Notes: generated by a model from the letters alone, not told the origin. A stretch of DNA of 10,700 nucleotides from JBFJWU01 sp041623475 [NCBI: bacterium] (GCA_041623475.1 JBFJWU010000089.1:1-10700); one strand, 5' to 3'; shown: positions 1 to 7,446, counted from the first letter of the stretch. Program-made: numbers and translations.

Positions 1-2
1 CC

Positions 3-278
3 GAAAACCAGAGCATCGCGACCGACTTGCTGAGCGATATCATGCGACCGTCGCTTCGGGATGATGACTTCGAGATGGAAAAGCAAGTGATCATTGAAGA
101 AATCGCCAAGTACGAAGACCAGCCGCCGTTCGGTGCGTTCGAAAAGTGCATGGCAGCTCACTTTGCCGGTCACCCGCTGGCTCGCAGCGTGCTGGGAACA
201 ACGGCCAGCGTCGGCGGGCTTATTCCCGGTCCACTACCGGGGCAAGGTCGTATTTGGAATTTACATGGATGGCGGTGA
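3..278 (+). pseudogene. M16 metallopeptidase fragment, truncated on both sides
   Basis: This reading frame enters from the left edge, so the true start and the HxxEH zinc site lie outside the window. What is visible matches the later part of an M16 N-terminal catalytic domain. A segment reading [14 protein letters not shown] carries the glutamate that in M16 proteins lies about 76 residues after HxxEH and is the third zinc ligand. It is followed by [22 protein letters not shown], which matches the conserved HPL...SVLGT region. After about position 212 the family similarity stops, and the frame ends at a TGA at 276-278 with residues that do not look like M16. A complete M16 protein would continue for several hundred residues, so this is a broken copy, unless the junction is an assembly artefact. 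Family assignment is confident; whether it is a pseudogene is inferred. Confidence 0.75.
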
Positions 279-378
279 CGGCGGTTACATCAATCCCGAC
301 ATTGCCGATATCCTGATCCTGGCCCAGCGTGTACCGGCAGCCGTTGAGCGGCTGGTGCGGACCCTGCAGGCGGCCTGA
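223..378 (+). pseudogene. Unrecognised C-terminal coding tail fused behind the M16 fragment
   Basis: From about position 223 a second frame (codon starts at 223, 226, ...) takes over and reads as natural protein: [18 protein letters not shown], then DGGYINPDIADILILAQRVP, then AAVERLVRTLQAA and a TGA at 376-378. It has a balanced amino-acid mix and mostly G/C third positions like the neighbouring genes, whereas the M16 frame there yields low-complexity Pro/Gly/Arg residues. I do not recognise the family. It looks like the last 50 or so residues of a separate protein whose front has been lost. It ends 13 bases before the convergent stop of the vWA lipoprotein gene. A single frameshift within the M16 gene would not explain it, because the tail does not resemble M16 and stops far too early. 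Confidence 0.5.
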
Positions 379-391
379 TCGACTTTGTTGA

Positions 392-1900
392 TCAACGAAA
401 ACCGTAAAGATCCCCGACCGGTGCGCCCTGCTCCATCAGTTTCAGCAGGTCGCGCGCCAGGTCTCTCTCGCGATCCACGGATGAATCCCCTGCCCCATTG
501 ATCGTTGCGTCGAACTGATCGATTCCGGATCGCATGGTCAGGATCGCGTCGTCAAGCCGACCGGCCGCGTAGCCTGCTGATGCAGCTGCCATTGCTGTGA
601 CCAACCCTGCCAATGCAACGGTTTTGTTAACGCCGGGCTGGCTGAACCATTGGCCGCCAGGTGCCACGGTCCTGTCGATGTCGATGGAAAGTGTCTCATT
701 GACCGACATTCCGTCAATCTGCGTGTAGGCCAACTGGAGCTCAGCCTGAAAAGGCCCATTGAATGGTCCACCAAGCTCGAGCAACAGCGCACCGCGGTTT
801 TTGCTGAGAAACACGGATCCGACGTCCAGGCCAGGGTCCGATGCATCGCCTGTTGGAAATCCGAATCCCCGGCGAACCAGCGTCGGCGGGACAGACTGCA
901 CGTGGACAACCAGGTCGTGCGCAATTGGGCTGAACATCCACGGCCAGTTGTCCAGCATCAGTTGATCCGCATCTGGCGGAACAAACAGGCTGAACGCATT
1001 GCCACCCCGCAGCGTAGACATGGTCGCCATGACCTGCTGGCCCAGCCCCAGCCCCACTCCGAACACCGTCAGTCCGATGCCATTGCCGGCTGCCTCGTCA
1101 GCCATGCTCGCAAAACCGTCGCCGCCGGTTAACCCGACATTTGGCTGTACATCCGTGAACAAGGCGACCCGGGTCTGCCGGGTATCGTGTTCATCCTGGG
1201 CGCTGCCGGCCAGGTCAAATGCCTGTCGCAGTCCAGCTTCCATATTTGTGCTGCCGCCGTGACCAATTCCGTCAATGGCCCCCTGGACCACGTCGGTTGC
1301 CGCACCGGATACGAACGGCAACACCGTTTTGACACTGCTGCCAAATGTCACGATCGCAATTCGGTCGTCGGCACCCAGCTGCATCGCAATCAAACGCAAA
1401 AGTCGCAGGGCCACCGCCGCAGGGGTACCGTAGTCACCCGAGTCGGTTGTGTAATCCCACCCCATAGATCCGGACACGTCAACAACGGCGACCAGGGACA
1501 GGCTGTCCCGCTGGAAACGGTCAGGATCGACATTAGACGACAAACCGACCTGGACCCATCCGGTCGCGCCCCCGTCGGCGCCTGCTGTAATGCCGGTCGC
1601 CGCCCTCAGGCACAGGCGCCGGTCACAGACCGGGCCCGATACCGGCAAATCGTGTTCGCTGAACATACCCTCGACTGAAAACGCTTCCGGCGGCGGCACC
1701 TGCCCGTTGGCAATCAGCTCACGCGCCAGGCCCATGTCCTGGACGCCGCCTGCTGTCGCGCCAAATTCACCGCTTTCTATACCGCCAGCAAAATTCCCGC
1801 CTTCGCTCAGTGCCCGACCCGCGCCCAGAAAGCCGGCGTCGCTGCAGCCAATAAGGGTGCTGGCAAACGCAAGCAGGACTGTCATGGCCCATGTCTTCAT
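392..1900 (-). CDS. von Willebrand A domain lipoprotein with intact MIDAS (YfbK-like)
   Basis: This is a 502-residue predicted lipoprotein with a signal peptide and lipobox LIGC (lipidated Cys19, then Ser, which favours the outer membrane). Residues 22-54 are glycine-rich, a likely flexible linker. Residues 59-80 (LARELIANGQVPPPEAFSVEG) resemble the short motif before the vWA domain in YfbK-type proteins (PF12450). The vWA domain spans about 133-315 and has a complete metal-ion-dependent adhesion site: DVSGS (Asp141, Ser143, Ser145), Thr218 in GGSTN and Asp250 in FTDVQPN. It should therefore bind a divalent cation and a protein ligand. The C-terminal half, about 330-502, looks like the beta-rich then helical tail of that family. 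The start is set by a strong Shine-Dalgarno (AAGGAGGA, complement of 1905-1912) four bases before ATG. It is last in the minus-strand block, after a hairpin-containing gap. The ligand is unknown. Confidence 0.88.
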   Translation of the reverse strand: MKTWAMTVLLAFASTLIGCSDAGFLGAGRALSEGGNFAGGIESGEFGATAGGVQDMGLARELIANGQVPPPEAFSVEGMFSEHDLPVSGPVCDRRLCLRAATGITAGADGGATGWVQVGLSSNVDPDRFQRDSLSLVAVVDVSGSMGWDYTTDSGDYGTPAAVALRLLRLIAMQLGADDRIAIVTFGSSVKTVLPFVSGAATDVVQGAIDGIGHGGSTNMEAGLRQAFDLAGSAQDEHDTRQTRVALFTDVQPNVGLTGGDGFASMADEAAGNGIGLTVFGVGLGLGQQVMATMSTLRGGNAFSLFVPPDADQLMLDNWPWMFSPIAHDLVVHVQSVPPTLVRRGFGFPTGDASDPGLDVGSVFLSKNRGALLLELGGPFNGPFQAELQLAYTQIDGMSVNETLSIDIDRTVAPGGQWFSQPGVNKTVALAGLVTAMAAASAGYAAGRLDDAILTMRSGIDQFDATINGAGDSSVDRERDLARDLLKLMEQGAPVGDLYGFR

Positions 1901-2129
1901 CTCATCCTCCTTGCCACATTCCGGATGCGGCGTGAAAAGCGGCGACCCGGGCCCTGGGCCGCCGCCGGTTCAGGGCGTTACGTCCCGCCCCAAATGTGAA
2001 AGTTTCTGCAACAAAATGTCGCGACCGGACGCCCCGCAGGCACCACAGCGCTGCGTCGATGACGAATGGCCCGACGAATCGTGGCTGCAAACGGCGAACC
2101 CGGTGCCACAGCAGATCCGGGCGTCTCCA
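1901..2129 (-). other. Gap between the propeller and vWA genes, no gene seen
   Basis: This 229-base spacer interrupts an otherwise overlapping gene block. Its only clear structure is the hairpin at 1935-1965 and the vWA ribosome binding site at 1905-1912. A 62-codon frame crosses it on the minus strand but has an Arg/Ala-rich composition and no recognisable ribosome site, so I do not call it a gene. A promoter for the vWA gene could lie in 1970-2100, but I see no convincing -35/-10 pair. Confidence 0.5.
1935..1965 (-). terminator. GC-rich hairpin with T run before the vWA gene (terminator or attenuator)
   Basis: Read on the minus strand, GCGGCGGCCC and GGGTCGCCGC form a 10-base-pair stem (one G-T pair) around a 7-base loop, AGGGCCC, followed at once by TTTT. 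This is the shape of an intrinsic terminator, though four Ts is short. It lies about 165 bases after the propeller stop and only 34 bases before the vWA start codon, leaving little room for a promoter between. It may lower vWA expression relative to the upstream genes, or act on the mRNA 5' end. The stem is seen; the function is inferred. Confidence 0.55.
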
Positions 2130-4250
2130 TCAATACCACCACCAGCCGTACCCTGTGGTCGGCAATGCCACTGTGCCCAGCACCAGGTCGCTGTTGTCGA
2201 CTGGCGTCGCCTTGACTCCGATCCGTGACACGGAATACAGGTACGACGCACCGCCACTGGTCATAATCACGCTGCGGGTTGGCGATGCCGCCCAGACGTA
2301 GGCGCCGTACTCACATTCCTCGGCAATCCACGATTCAGAGGGATCGGCGCAGTAGCTTTGCCAGGTCAGTTCGCTGTGGTCGACGCGGCCGGTTTCAGTA
2401 ATACCGGTGGCCGGGTCAACATGAAATGTGGCGATTCCACTGAAATACTGATCCCGTTCCCAGTCCGCAACAGTCAACGGCACAGCCAGGATGCCCCGCG
2501 GTTCGTAGAATGTAAATGCCCGGTGATCGTATTCGGCCGGGCTCCATGTCCAACCGCTGTAGCCGACATCAGGCACGTGTTTGTGCAGCAGTTTGGGATC
2601 GGCCGGGTCCCGGACATCAAACAGTTGCAGCGAAACTCCACCGATGACACCTTCATCATCACCGTCGCGACCGACGGTCAGCAGGTAGTCTTCGCCGATT
2701 GGATGGATGTAGGTGCTGAAGCCCGGGATTTTCAGTTCGCCTAACAGCTTCGGTGCTTCCGGGTTGGACAGGTCAATTGCAAACAGCGGGTCCACCTGGC
2801 GAAAGGTCACCAGGTAGCCAATGTCCCCGACAAAACGGGCGGAAAATATCGACTCGCCGGGGGCCAGTCCATCCAGGTGTCCCAGATTCGGTAACTGCCC
2901 CGGTTCAACAGCAAGCGTGTACACACCGTTGCTGGCCTCGTCCCAGTCTGTCGTGGCAACACGCAGGACATCGTCCCGCTCGCTGAAGCTGAATTGATTG
3001 TCGACCCAGCCAGGAACTCGTCCCCAGCCCTGATAAACAGGGCGCTGGTCAGAAACCTCGAACCGGTAGATTACGGTCTCCGAAGGCTGGTCACCATCCC
3101 ACCACCAGCCGCCACTGGACTGTGAGACGTACAGGTTGTCCTGGCTGGCATAGGTCAACCACGCATTATTCTGGACTGCGGTGGCCTGGGGGTTGGCCCC
3201 GTCGACATCGACGCTGGTAACGACAACCATCCCCGGCGACATCGTCACGCCAGGCCGCATCACGTTCTGGCAACCGACAATGTTGGCCGGCTCGAAATCA
3301 TCCCCGGTACGAATAAACGTACGGGGCACCAGTTCTGCATCCGGAATCTGCTGGATCCGGTCCTGGATCAGCGATCGCAGCCGCGCGGCGGCGGTTGCCC
3401 GTCTGCGGCCACTTCCGTACAGGTCATCGACCAGGTTCCAGAATTCCTGATCATTGTCCAGCGCGTGGGGCAGATACTGTTCGAATCGGGACACGATATG
3501 CACACGATTTCCAACCCGGCGACTGCTCAGCAGCCAGCCTTCGATAACGATTTCACGGTCGACACCCGGCACGGCAGGATCAGTCGCGTCGACGAAATGC
3601 GCCCGCACACCACTGAATCCGTGATCCAGATCGACGCCCGGCAACTCCAGGCTGGACTGACTGCCGGCGGAATCAGGTCCGTCATAGCCGGGCTCGACAG
3701 AATATGCGTACGCGTAATCCTGGCCAAGAACCACGATTCGTTTACCGTTGTCCGAGTAATACATTTCTCCCGGTGTGCCATCCAGTTCCAGCCGGCTGGT
3801 TTCCGTCATCGCGTCAGGAGGAAATGCATCAATGATCGACAGATAGCCGCCATTGACAATCGCAATCGTGCCATCCGGCAACGTCTTGACGATGTCCGCC
3901 TCGTCCACTCCGGCTTCCTGGATATTGGTCGTCGATACGTCGTCGGGCAGGGAGTTGCCATCGTCGGCCGCGCCACTGGTTGCGGCGGCATCTTCCGAAA
4001 ACGCAAGGTCGGCTTCAAGGATGCCGCGACCATCGTAATAACTGCTTTCGATGTACTGCCGGTACCAGGCCTCGGCCATGTAGTCCCGAAGTTCGTCACA
4101 CCCCGCGAACAATTGCAAATCCAGTGCAGATTGAGGGATCAAACCGGTTTCGGCCGGGATGCCTGGTGTCCTGCCATTGCCCGGCTCCGTAATAACGCAT
4201 CCGGCAGTCAGTGCGACAGCACAAAATGCTGCGATTTTACCTTTGCTCAT
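2130..4250 (-). CDS. Secreted lipoprotein with Beta_propel domain (PF09826)
   Basis: This is a 706-residue predicted lipoprotein with lipobox LTAGC (Cys18). The family hallmarks are clear and in order: the N-terminal CDELRDYMAEAWYRQY segment (51-66), TTNIQEAGVDEADIVKT (107-123), the VPGWVDNQFSFSERDDVLRV region (412-431), ARFVGDIGYLVTFRQVDPLF (471-490) and LKIPGFSTYIHP (506-517). These define the secreted Beta_propel family, a beta-propeller fold of unknown biochemical role found in bacteria and archaea. The length is typical and there is no frame break. A Trp-rich patch (GGWWWDG, 380-386) and a C-terminal YGWWWY are aromatic clusters that could bind glycan or pack in the propeller. Start: GGAGG (complement of 4257-4261) lies six bases before ATG. 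The start overlaps the end of the upstream lipoprotein gene by 14 bases, so the two are probably translated together. Family is certain; function is not known. Confidence 0.93.
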   Translation of the reverse strand: MSKGKIAAFCAVALTAGCVITEPGNGRTPGIPAETGLIPQSALDLQLFAGCDELRDYMAEAWYRQYIESSYYDGRGILEADLAFSEDAAATSGAADDGNSLPDDVSTTNIQEAGVDEADIVKTLPDGTIAIVNGGYLSIIDAFPPDAMTETSRLELDGTPGEMYYSDNGKRIVVLGQDYAYAYSVEPGYDGPDSAGSQSSLELPGVDLDHGFSGVRAHFVDATDPAVPGVDREIVIEGWLLSSRRVGNRVHIVSRFEQYLPHALDNDQEFWNLVDDLYGSGRRRATAAARLRSLIQDRIQQIPDAELVPRTFIRTGDDFEPANIVGCQNVMRPGVTMSPGMVVVTSVDVDGANPQATAVQNNAWLTYASQDNLYVSQSSGGWWWDGDQPSETVIYRFEVSDQRPVYQGWGRVPGWVDNQFSFSERDDVLRVATTDWDEASNGVYTLAVEPGQLPNLGHLDGLAPGESIFSARFVGDIGYLVTFRQVDPLFAIDLSNPEAPKLLGELKIPGFSTYIHPIGEDYLLTVGRDGDDEGVIGGVSLQLFDVRDPADPKLLHKHVPDVGYSGWTWSPAEYDHRAFTFYEPRGILAVPLTVADWERDQYFSGIATFHVDPATGITETGRVDHSELTWQSYCADPSESWIAEECEYGAYVWAASPTRSVIMTSGGASYLYSVSRIGVKATPVDNSDLVLGTVALPTTGYGWWWY

Positions 4251-5058
4251 CGTCCACCTCCAGACGCAGTGTTTGCGCCATCAATGTTTCCAGTTCATTA
4301 ACTTGTGATCGATTGTTGTCAATGTCGACGCGAACCGACCCGTCGGCGGACGGTTGCGCCTGATCCCAGGACGGTGTGGTCAGCCACGTCGACACCGGGG
4401 CAACGATCCTTATTGATATTGGATCCTGTCCGGCAACCGGCGGCCGCTCCAGGACGACACCTGCCGCCAGCGACAAATCCGAACGAACCTGCAGGTCGCG
4501 GCCGTCATTCAGCAGGGCCGCCAGGTGAAATGACGGCAACCCCTGGTCGCCTGCCGCCAGTCGCAACGTCGCACCGCAAATCCGCGCCCCGTCAGGAACG
4601 GCAACAGCGACTCGATCCGAATCAAACGACTCGGTCGGCAACAATACCCACGGTCCTGGCAGCCCGGCACGGTCCCATTCACGCTGGGACGTACAGTCGG
4701 TGGCGTGAAAAATCGCAAATTCCCGGATTCCCAGCAGGGCCAGTTGCACCGACGAAACCGGTCCGCTGTAACCGGGTATCGTCTCTGTCACCGGGCCGGA
4801 AAGTGGCCGGTCGAAATCAAACGACAACTCGATCTCGACCCCGGCCGGTGCGAACGCCTCTGCGTCACCGTCCAGTTCCTGCCCCGTTGCGTCCTCGGAA
4901 ACCGATGTCGGTTCGACCGCCGGGCAACTGCCAATGACGATGGTTCCGCCGCCGCCATCCGCAGACTGCACGTTGTCAGATCCGGATTCACAAGGTCCGC
5001 ATCCGGCAAACCCGGCCATCGCGATGGCCAGGAACAGGACGGCAAGCGGACGACTCAT
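4237..5058 (-). CDS. Small unrecognised lipoprotein
   Basis: This is a 273-residue predicted lipoprotein. The start at 5058 is chosen because its ATG overlaps the TGA of the upstream regulator (ATGA), it has an AGGA nine bases upstream (complement of 5068-5071), and it begins a clean signal peptide, MSRPLAVLFLAIAMAGFAGC, with Cys20 as the lipid site. A longer reading from 5103 would put a non-signal extension in front. After the Cys comes a Ser/Gly/Asp-rich linker with two further Cys (to about residue 45). A beta-rich body of about 200 residues then follows with no motif I recognise, ending in a short hydrophilic helix (VNELETLMAQTLRLEVDDEQR). Its position between the regulator and the propeller gene suggests a partner of the propeller and vWA lipoproteins. 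The lipoprotein nature is confident; no function is offered. Confidence 0.85.
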   Translation of the reverse strand: MSRPLAVLFLAIAMAGFAGCGPCESGSDNVQSADGGGGTIVIGSCPAVEPTSVSEDATGQELDGDAEAFAPAGVEIELSFDFDRPLSGPVTETIPGYSGPVSSVQLALLGIREFAIFHATDCTSQREWDRAGLPGPWVLLPTESFDSDRVAVAVPDGARICGATLRLAAGDQGLPSFHLAALLNDGRDLQVRSDLSLAAGVVLERPPVAGQDPISIRIVAPVSTWLTTPSWDQAQPSADGSVRVDIDNNRSQVNELETLMAQTLRLEVDDEQR

Positions 5059-5930
5059 CGGCTGGCGTCCTGTCGTGTCAACGCGAATACCTGCAGGTTG
5101 CACTGGACGACCTCGCCGACCGGGCGCGTACCTTCCTGCAGTGCGAGGATCCGATAGAACAACGATGACATCGTTTCCTCGGCCCAGGCCCGAACCGTAT
5201 CCAGTTCGCTGGCAGGCACAGTCACTGTAAAACCGTTTATTGATCGCTCGCTGCGATCCAGCAGATCAAGCGCCCGTTCGCCCAGTCGAATCATTGACCG
5301 TTGGTACTCCCTCAGTAGAAAACTGTCCAGTTCAGGATCCGGGGCGACGACGCGTTCAGTCACGATTGCGTGCCCGTTCCTGATTTCCAGCATGCCCAGG
5401 TCCTGCAGGACATCCAATGCGCGCCGGGCATCCCGTGGATTCACCCTGGGCGACGTGCGGTCGGCAATCCAGTCAGGATCCGGCAGGAAGCCGTCCAGGC
5501 TGGCCATCGTGTGAACGACCGGAATAAACCATTCTGTGTAATACGCAAGCCGGGCTGCCTCCAGCCGACCTGTTCCCCGCGCCAGGGACCGCTGGACCAG
5601 CTGCTCAAAAAAAGCTGCGCGCGCTTCAGTTTCCTCGGCCTGGGTGAATTGCACGAGGATCCCGAAAAACTCGATTTCCTCGTCATCGAGGCCGACCGCT
5701 GCCCCGATCCGGGCTGCGGTATCGGGTTTCAGGTTTCGTTTGCCATCCAGATATGTCTGTACGTAGCCCGGCGATCCCAGGTCGGCAAATCGCGCAATCT
5801 TTCGGAAACTGAAATTCCGTTCGGACGCCTGCTTCCAGGCGCAGAGATCAGCCAGGAATCCCCGTGCATCACGATATTCCCATATCCCGGGCCGTTGAGC
5901 CGCTGCCGAATCTGTTGATTTCTTCTTCAT
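5055..5930 (-). CDS. TIGR02147 / DUF4423 family HTH transcriptional regulator
   Basis: This is a 291-residue cytoplasmic protein with the full TIGR02147 layout. It has FSFRKIARFADLGSPGYVQTY followed by LDGKRNLKPDTAARIGAAVG (residues 40-80), a Cro/C1-like helix-turn-helix; then EEIEFFGILVQFTQAEETEA (84-103); a helical middle; a second winged-helix-like segment at about 160-195; and the family ending VVQCNLQVFALT (274-285). The family was first defined from paralogues in Fibrobacter; members are thought to be DNA-binding regulators, but few if any have a known target. It is first in the minus-strand block and overlaps the next gene by four bases, so it probably regulates its own operon. The ATG at 5930 has only a weak ribosome site (AAGG about 16 bases upstream), and a repeated 8-base element lies three bases before it. 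That is consistent with low, controlled expression. Confidence 0.9.
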   Translation of the reverse strand: MKKKSTDSAAAQRPGIWEYRDARGFLADLCAWKQASERNFSFRKIARFADLGSPGYVQTYLDGKRNLKPDTAARIGAAVGLDDEEIEFFGILVQFTQAEETEARAAFFEQLVQRSLARGTGRLEAARLAYYTEWFIPVVHTMASLDGFLPDPDWIADRTSPRVNPRDARRALDVLQDLGMLEIRNGHAIVTERVVAPDPELDSFLLREYQRSMIRLGERALDLLDRSERSINGFTVTVPASELDTVRAWAEETMSSLFYRILALQEGTRPVGEVVQCNLQVFALTRQDASR

Positions 5931-6062
5931 AAGTGAACATAAATTACCTTAAAAAACAGCGCTAATCAAGGATATTTTCAAGAAAGTGTACACATTTTGT
6001 GAACACAACGGACAACGACTTACTGTTGCTATTCGTCAGGCCTGCGATTAATCTGTTCGATT
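5931..6062. promoter_or_regulatory. AT-rich divergent control region with repeated GTGNACA(C/T) elements
   Basis: This 132-base region separates the divergent regulator and deacetylase genes and is clearly richer in A/T than the surrounding genes. Three related 8-base elements are present: GTGAACAT at 5933-5940, GTGTACAC at 5986-5993 (a perfect palindrome) and GTGAACAC at 5999-6006. The last two have centres 13 bases apart and fit GTGNNCAC, the shape of a dimeric operator. The first sits three bases from the regulator start codon. No textbook sigma-70 pair stands out: TTGTGA at 5998-6003 is a possible plus-strand -35, but the -10 is weak. That these are sites for the adjacent HTH protein is inference. 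Confidence 0.5.
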
Positions 6063-7409
6063 ATGTCCGTCTGCAAGAATCATCCGGACCGATCGGCCCG
6101 CCGCGCATGTTTTTATTGCCGGCAGCAGATCTGTCCCGAATGCCAGCATCATCTGGACCACCACATTTTCTGTTCCCATGTCTGCCACATCGACTGGCGA
6201 CGGGCGGATCGACGAGCCCGCATCAGGAAGAAGTTTGCTGGATTGATGGCAGAGTTCAATCCGTTGATCTGGTGGCGCTACCCCCCGTTTCGGCGGCACG
6301 AGTGGGCCCAGCGTGCGATGGTCCTGATGTGGCTGCTGATGTGTGCCAATCTGGTAACCGCTGCCGCCGTATTCTGGCTGGCTCGGGATCAGCCTGCGAG
6401 AGCTCGGGCAATTGCCCCGGTCCAACAACTGGACGCAAGCTGGTTATCACCACCGCACATCGTCGACGGCACGGTTGTCGCCAACGCGGCAGCCGGGTCG
6501 ACTCCGGCATTGGTACTGAAAAATGGCGTCGAGGTTGCCCGAATTCCAGCTGGAAAAACAGCACGTATCGTCGAACCAGCGTCGCCGGCACCGGTTGTCT
6601 GGCGATTAGCGAACGCTGGAACCGTCAACGGAGAGTCGTGGACCTGGCCCGAGTTCAACCAGCCACCGATCAAGCAGTTTTCCGATCGTCGCGGCGTCGC
6701 GCTGACATTTGATGGCGGTGCCAGTGCAAACATGTTGTCGGGGATCCTGCGGGACTTGCGCAGCCACCGTGTCAGGTCTACGTTTTTCCTGACCGGTCAG
6801 TTCATCCAGCGATTCCCCGAAAAAGTCCGGCGCATTATCCTGGGCGGACACGAGGTGGCAAACCATACCTTCAGCCACCCACACCTGACTACATTTGATT
6901 CGAACAGCCGACACAATACGCGCGAAGGCGTCACCCGTGATTTTCTGCAACTGGAACTGTTGCGGACCGAGTACAGCTTTGCGCGGTTGGTCGGACAGCC
7001 GATGGCGCCGTTCTGGCGCGCACCGTTTGGCGAAACCAATGCCCAGATCGAACAATGGGCCGGCGAACTGGGATACCGTCATGTCGGCTGGACAACCGGA
7101 CATGACCGCAGCCAGTCCTTTGACACCCTGGACTGGGTCGTTGATCCGGCGGACCCACTGTATGTCAGTGGTGCCGAAATGGCCGAACGGGTCGTCGACC
7201 TGGCTGCGGCCAGACCAAACCGGGGGATAATTGTCCTGATGCACGTCGGCGTCGACCGGCGGTCTGATCGCGTCCAGGATCATCTGCCCCGTTTGATCGA
7301 CGGGCTGCAGTCGCATAAACTGCCAGTTCTAACCGTGTCGGAGTTGCTGGCCAGCGGACCGACCCCTGACCGGGACGTAGCTGTCGCCGATCCAGGCGCG
7401 ACCGACTGA
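6063..7409 (+). CDS. Membrane-anchored NodB-type polysaccharide deacetylase with N-terminal zinc-finger-like module
   Basis: This is a 448-residue protein. Residues 4-41 carry Cys4, His7, Cys16, Cys19, Cys24, Cys27, Cys37 and Cys41, a B-box-like zinc-binding pattern. One transmembrane helix follows at about 84-107, then a beta-rich linker domain (about 120-200), then a CE4/NodB deacetylase domain (about 210-430) that should be periplasmic. Its motifs are LTFDGGA (Asp217 as the expected base), NHTFSHPH (metal ligands His268 and His272), FWRAPFG (Arg319), VGWTTG and LMHVG (His394). CE4 enzymes remove acetyl groups from envelope or secreted glycans. The second Asp of the usual TFDD motif, a metal ligand, is Gly218 here; TFDGG variants occur in some family members, so activity is uncertain. 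Start: this is the first ATG in frame, without a clear ribosome site. It probably forms an operon with the next gene, 37 bases on. Confidence 0.88.
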   Translation: MSVCKNHPDRSARRACFYCRQQICPECQHHLDHHIFCSHVCHIDWRRADRRARIRKKFAGLMAEFNPLIWWRYPPFRRHEWAQRAMVLMWLLMCANLVTAAAVFWLARDQPARARAIAPVQQLDASWLSPPHIVDGTVVANAAAGSTPALVLKNGVEVARIPAGKTARIVEPASPAPVVWRLANAGTVNGESWTWPEFNQPPIKQFSDRRGVALTFDGGASANMLSGILRDLRSHRVRSTFFLTGQFIQRFPEKVRRIILGGHEVANHTFSHPHLTTFDSNSRHNTREGVTRDFLQLELLRTEYSFARLVGQPMAPFWRAPFGETNAQIEQWAGELGYRHVGWTTGHDRSQSFDTLDWVVDPADPLYVSGAEMAERVVDLAAARPNRGIIVLMHVGVDRRSDRVQDHLPRLIDGLQSHKLPVLTVSELLASGPTPDRDVAVADPGATD

Positions 7410-7446
7410 ATCTGATCGACCCAGGTTTCTTCAGGAAATTTACGAC

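Noticed and set aside
386-395. Palindrome GTTGATCAAC between the convergent tail and the vWA gene end
   Set aside because: It is short, AT-rich and overlaps the vWA stop; too weak to call a bidirectional terminator.
1902-2090. 62-codon minus-strand frame in the gap before the vWA gene
   Set aside because: It spans the hairpin, has Arg/Ala-rich composition, no clear ribosome site, and no signal or domain.
3465-4301. 278-codon plus-strand frame antisense to the propeller gene
   Set aside because: It lies wholly opposite a gene with unmistakable family motifs, is rich in Arg/Cys/His, and has no recognisable domain; it is a shadow frame of GC-rich codons.
5940-5998. Possible sigma-70 promoter for the regulator operon (for example TTGATT with a 17-base spacer to TAATTT)
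   Set aside because: The -10 matches consensus at only three positions and would place the transcript start almost on the start codon.
6606-7316. 236-codon minus-strand frame opposite the deacetylase
   Set aside because: The opposite strand carries all NodB motifs in order; this frame shows no domain or ribosome site.
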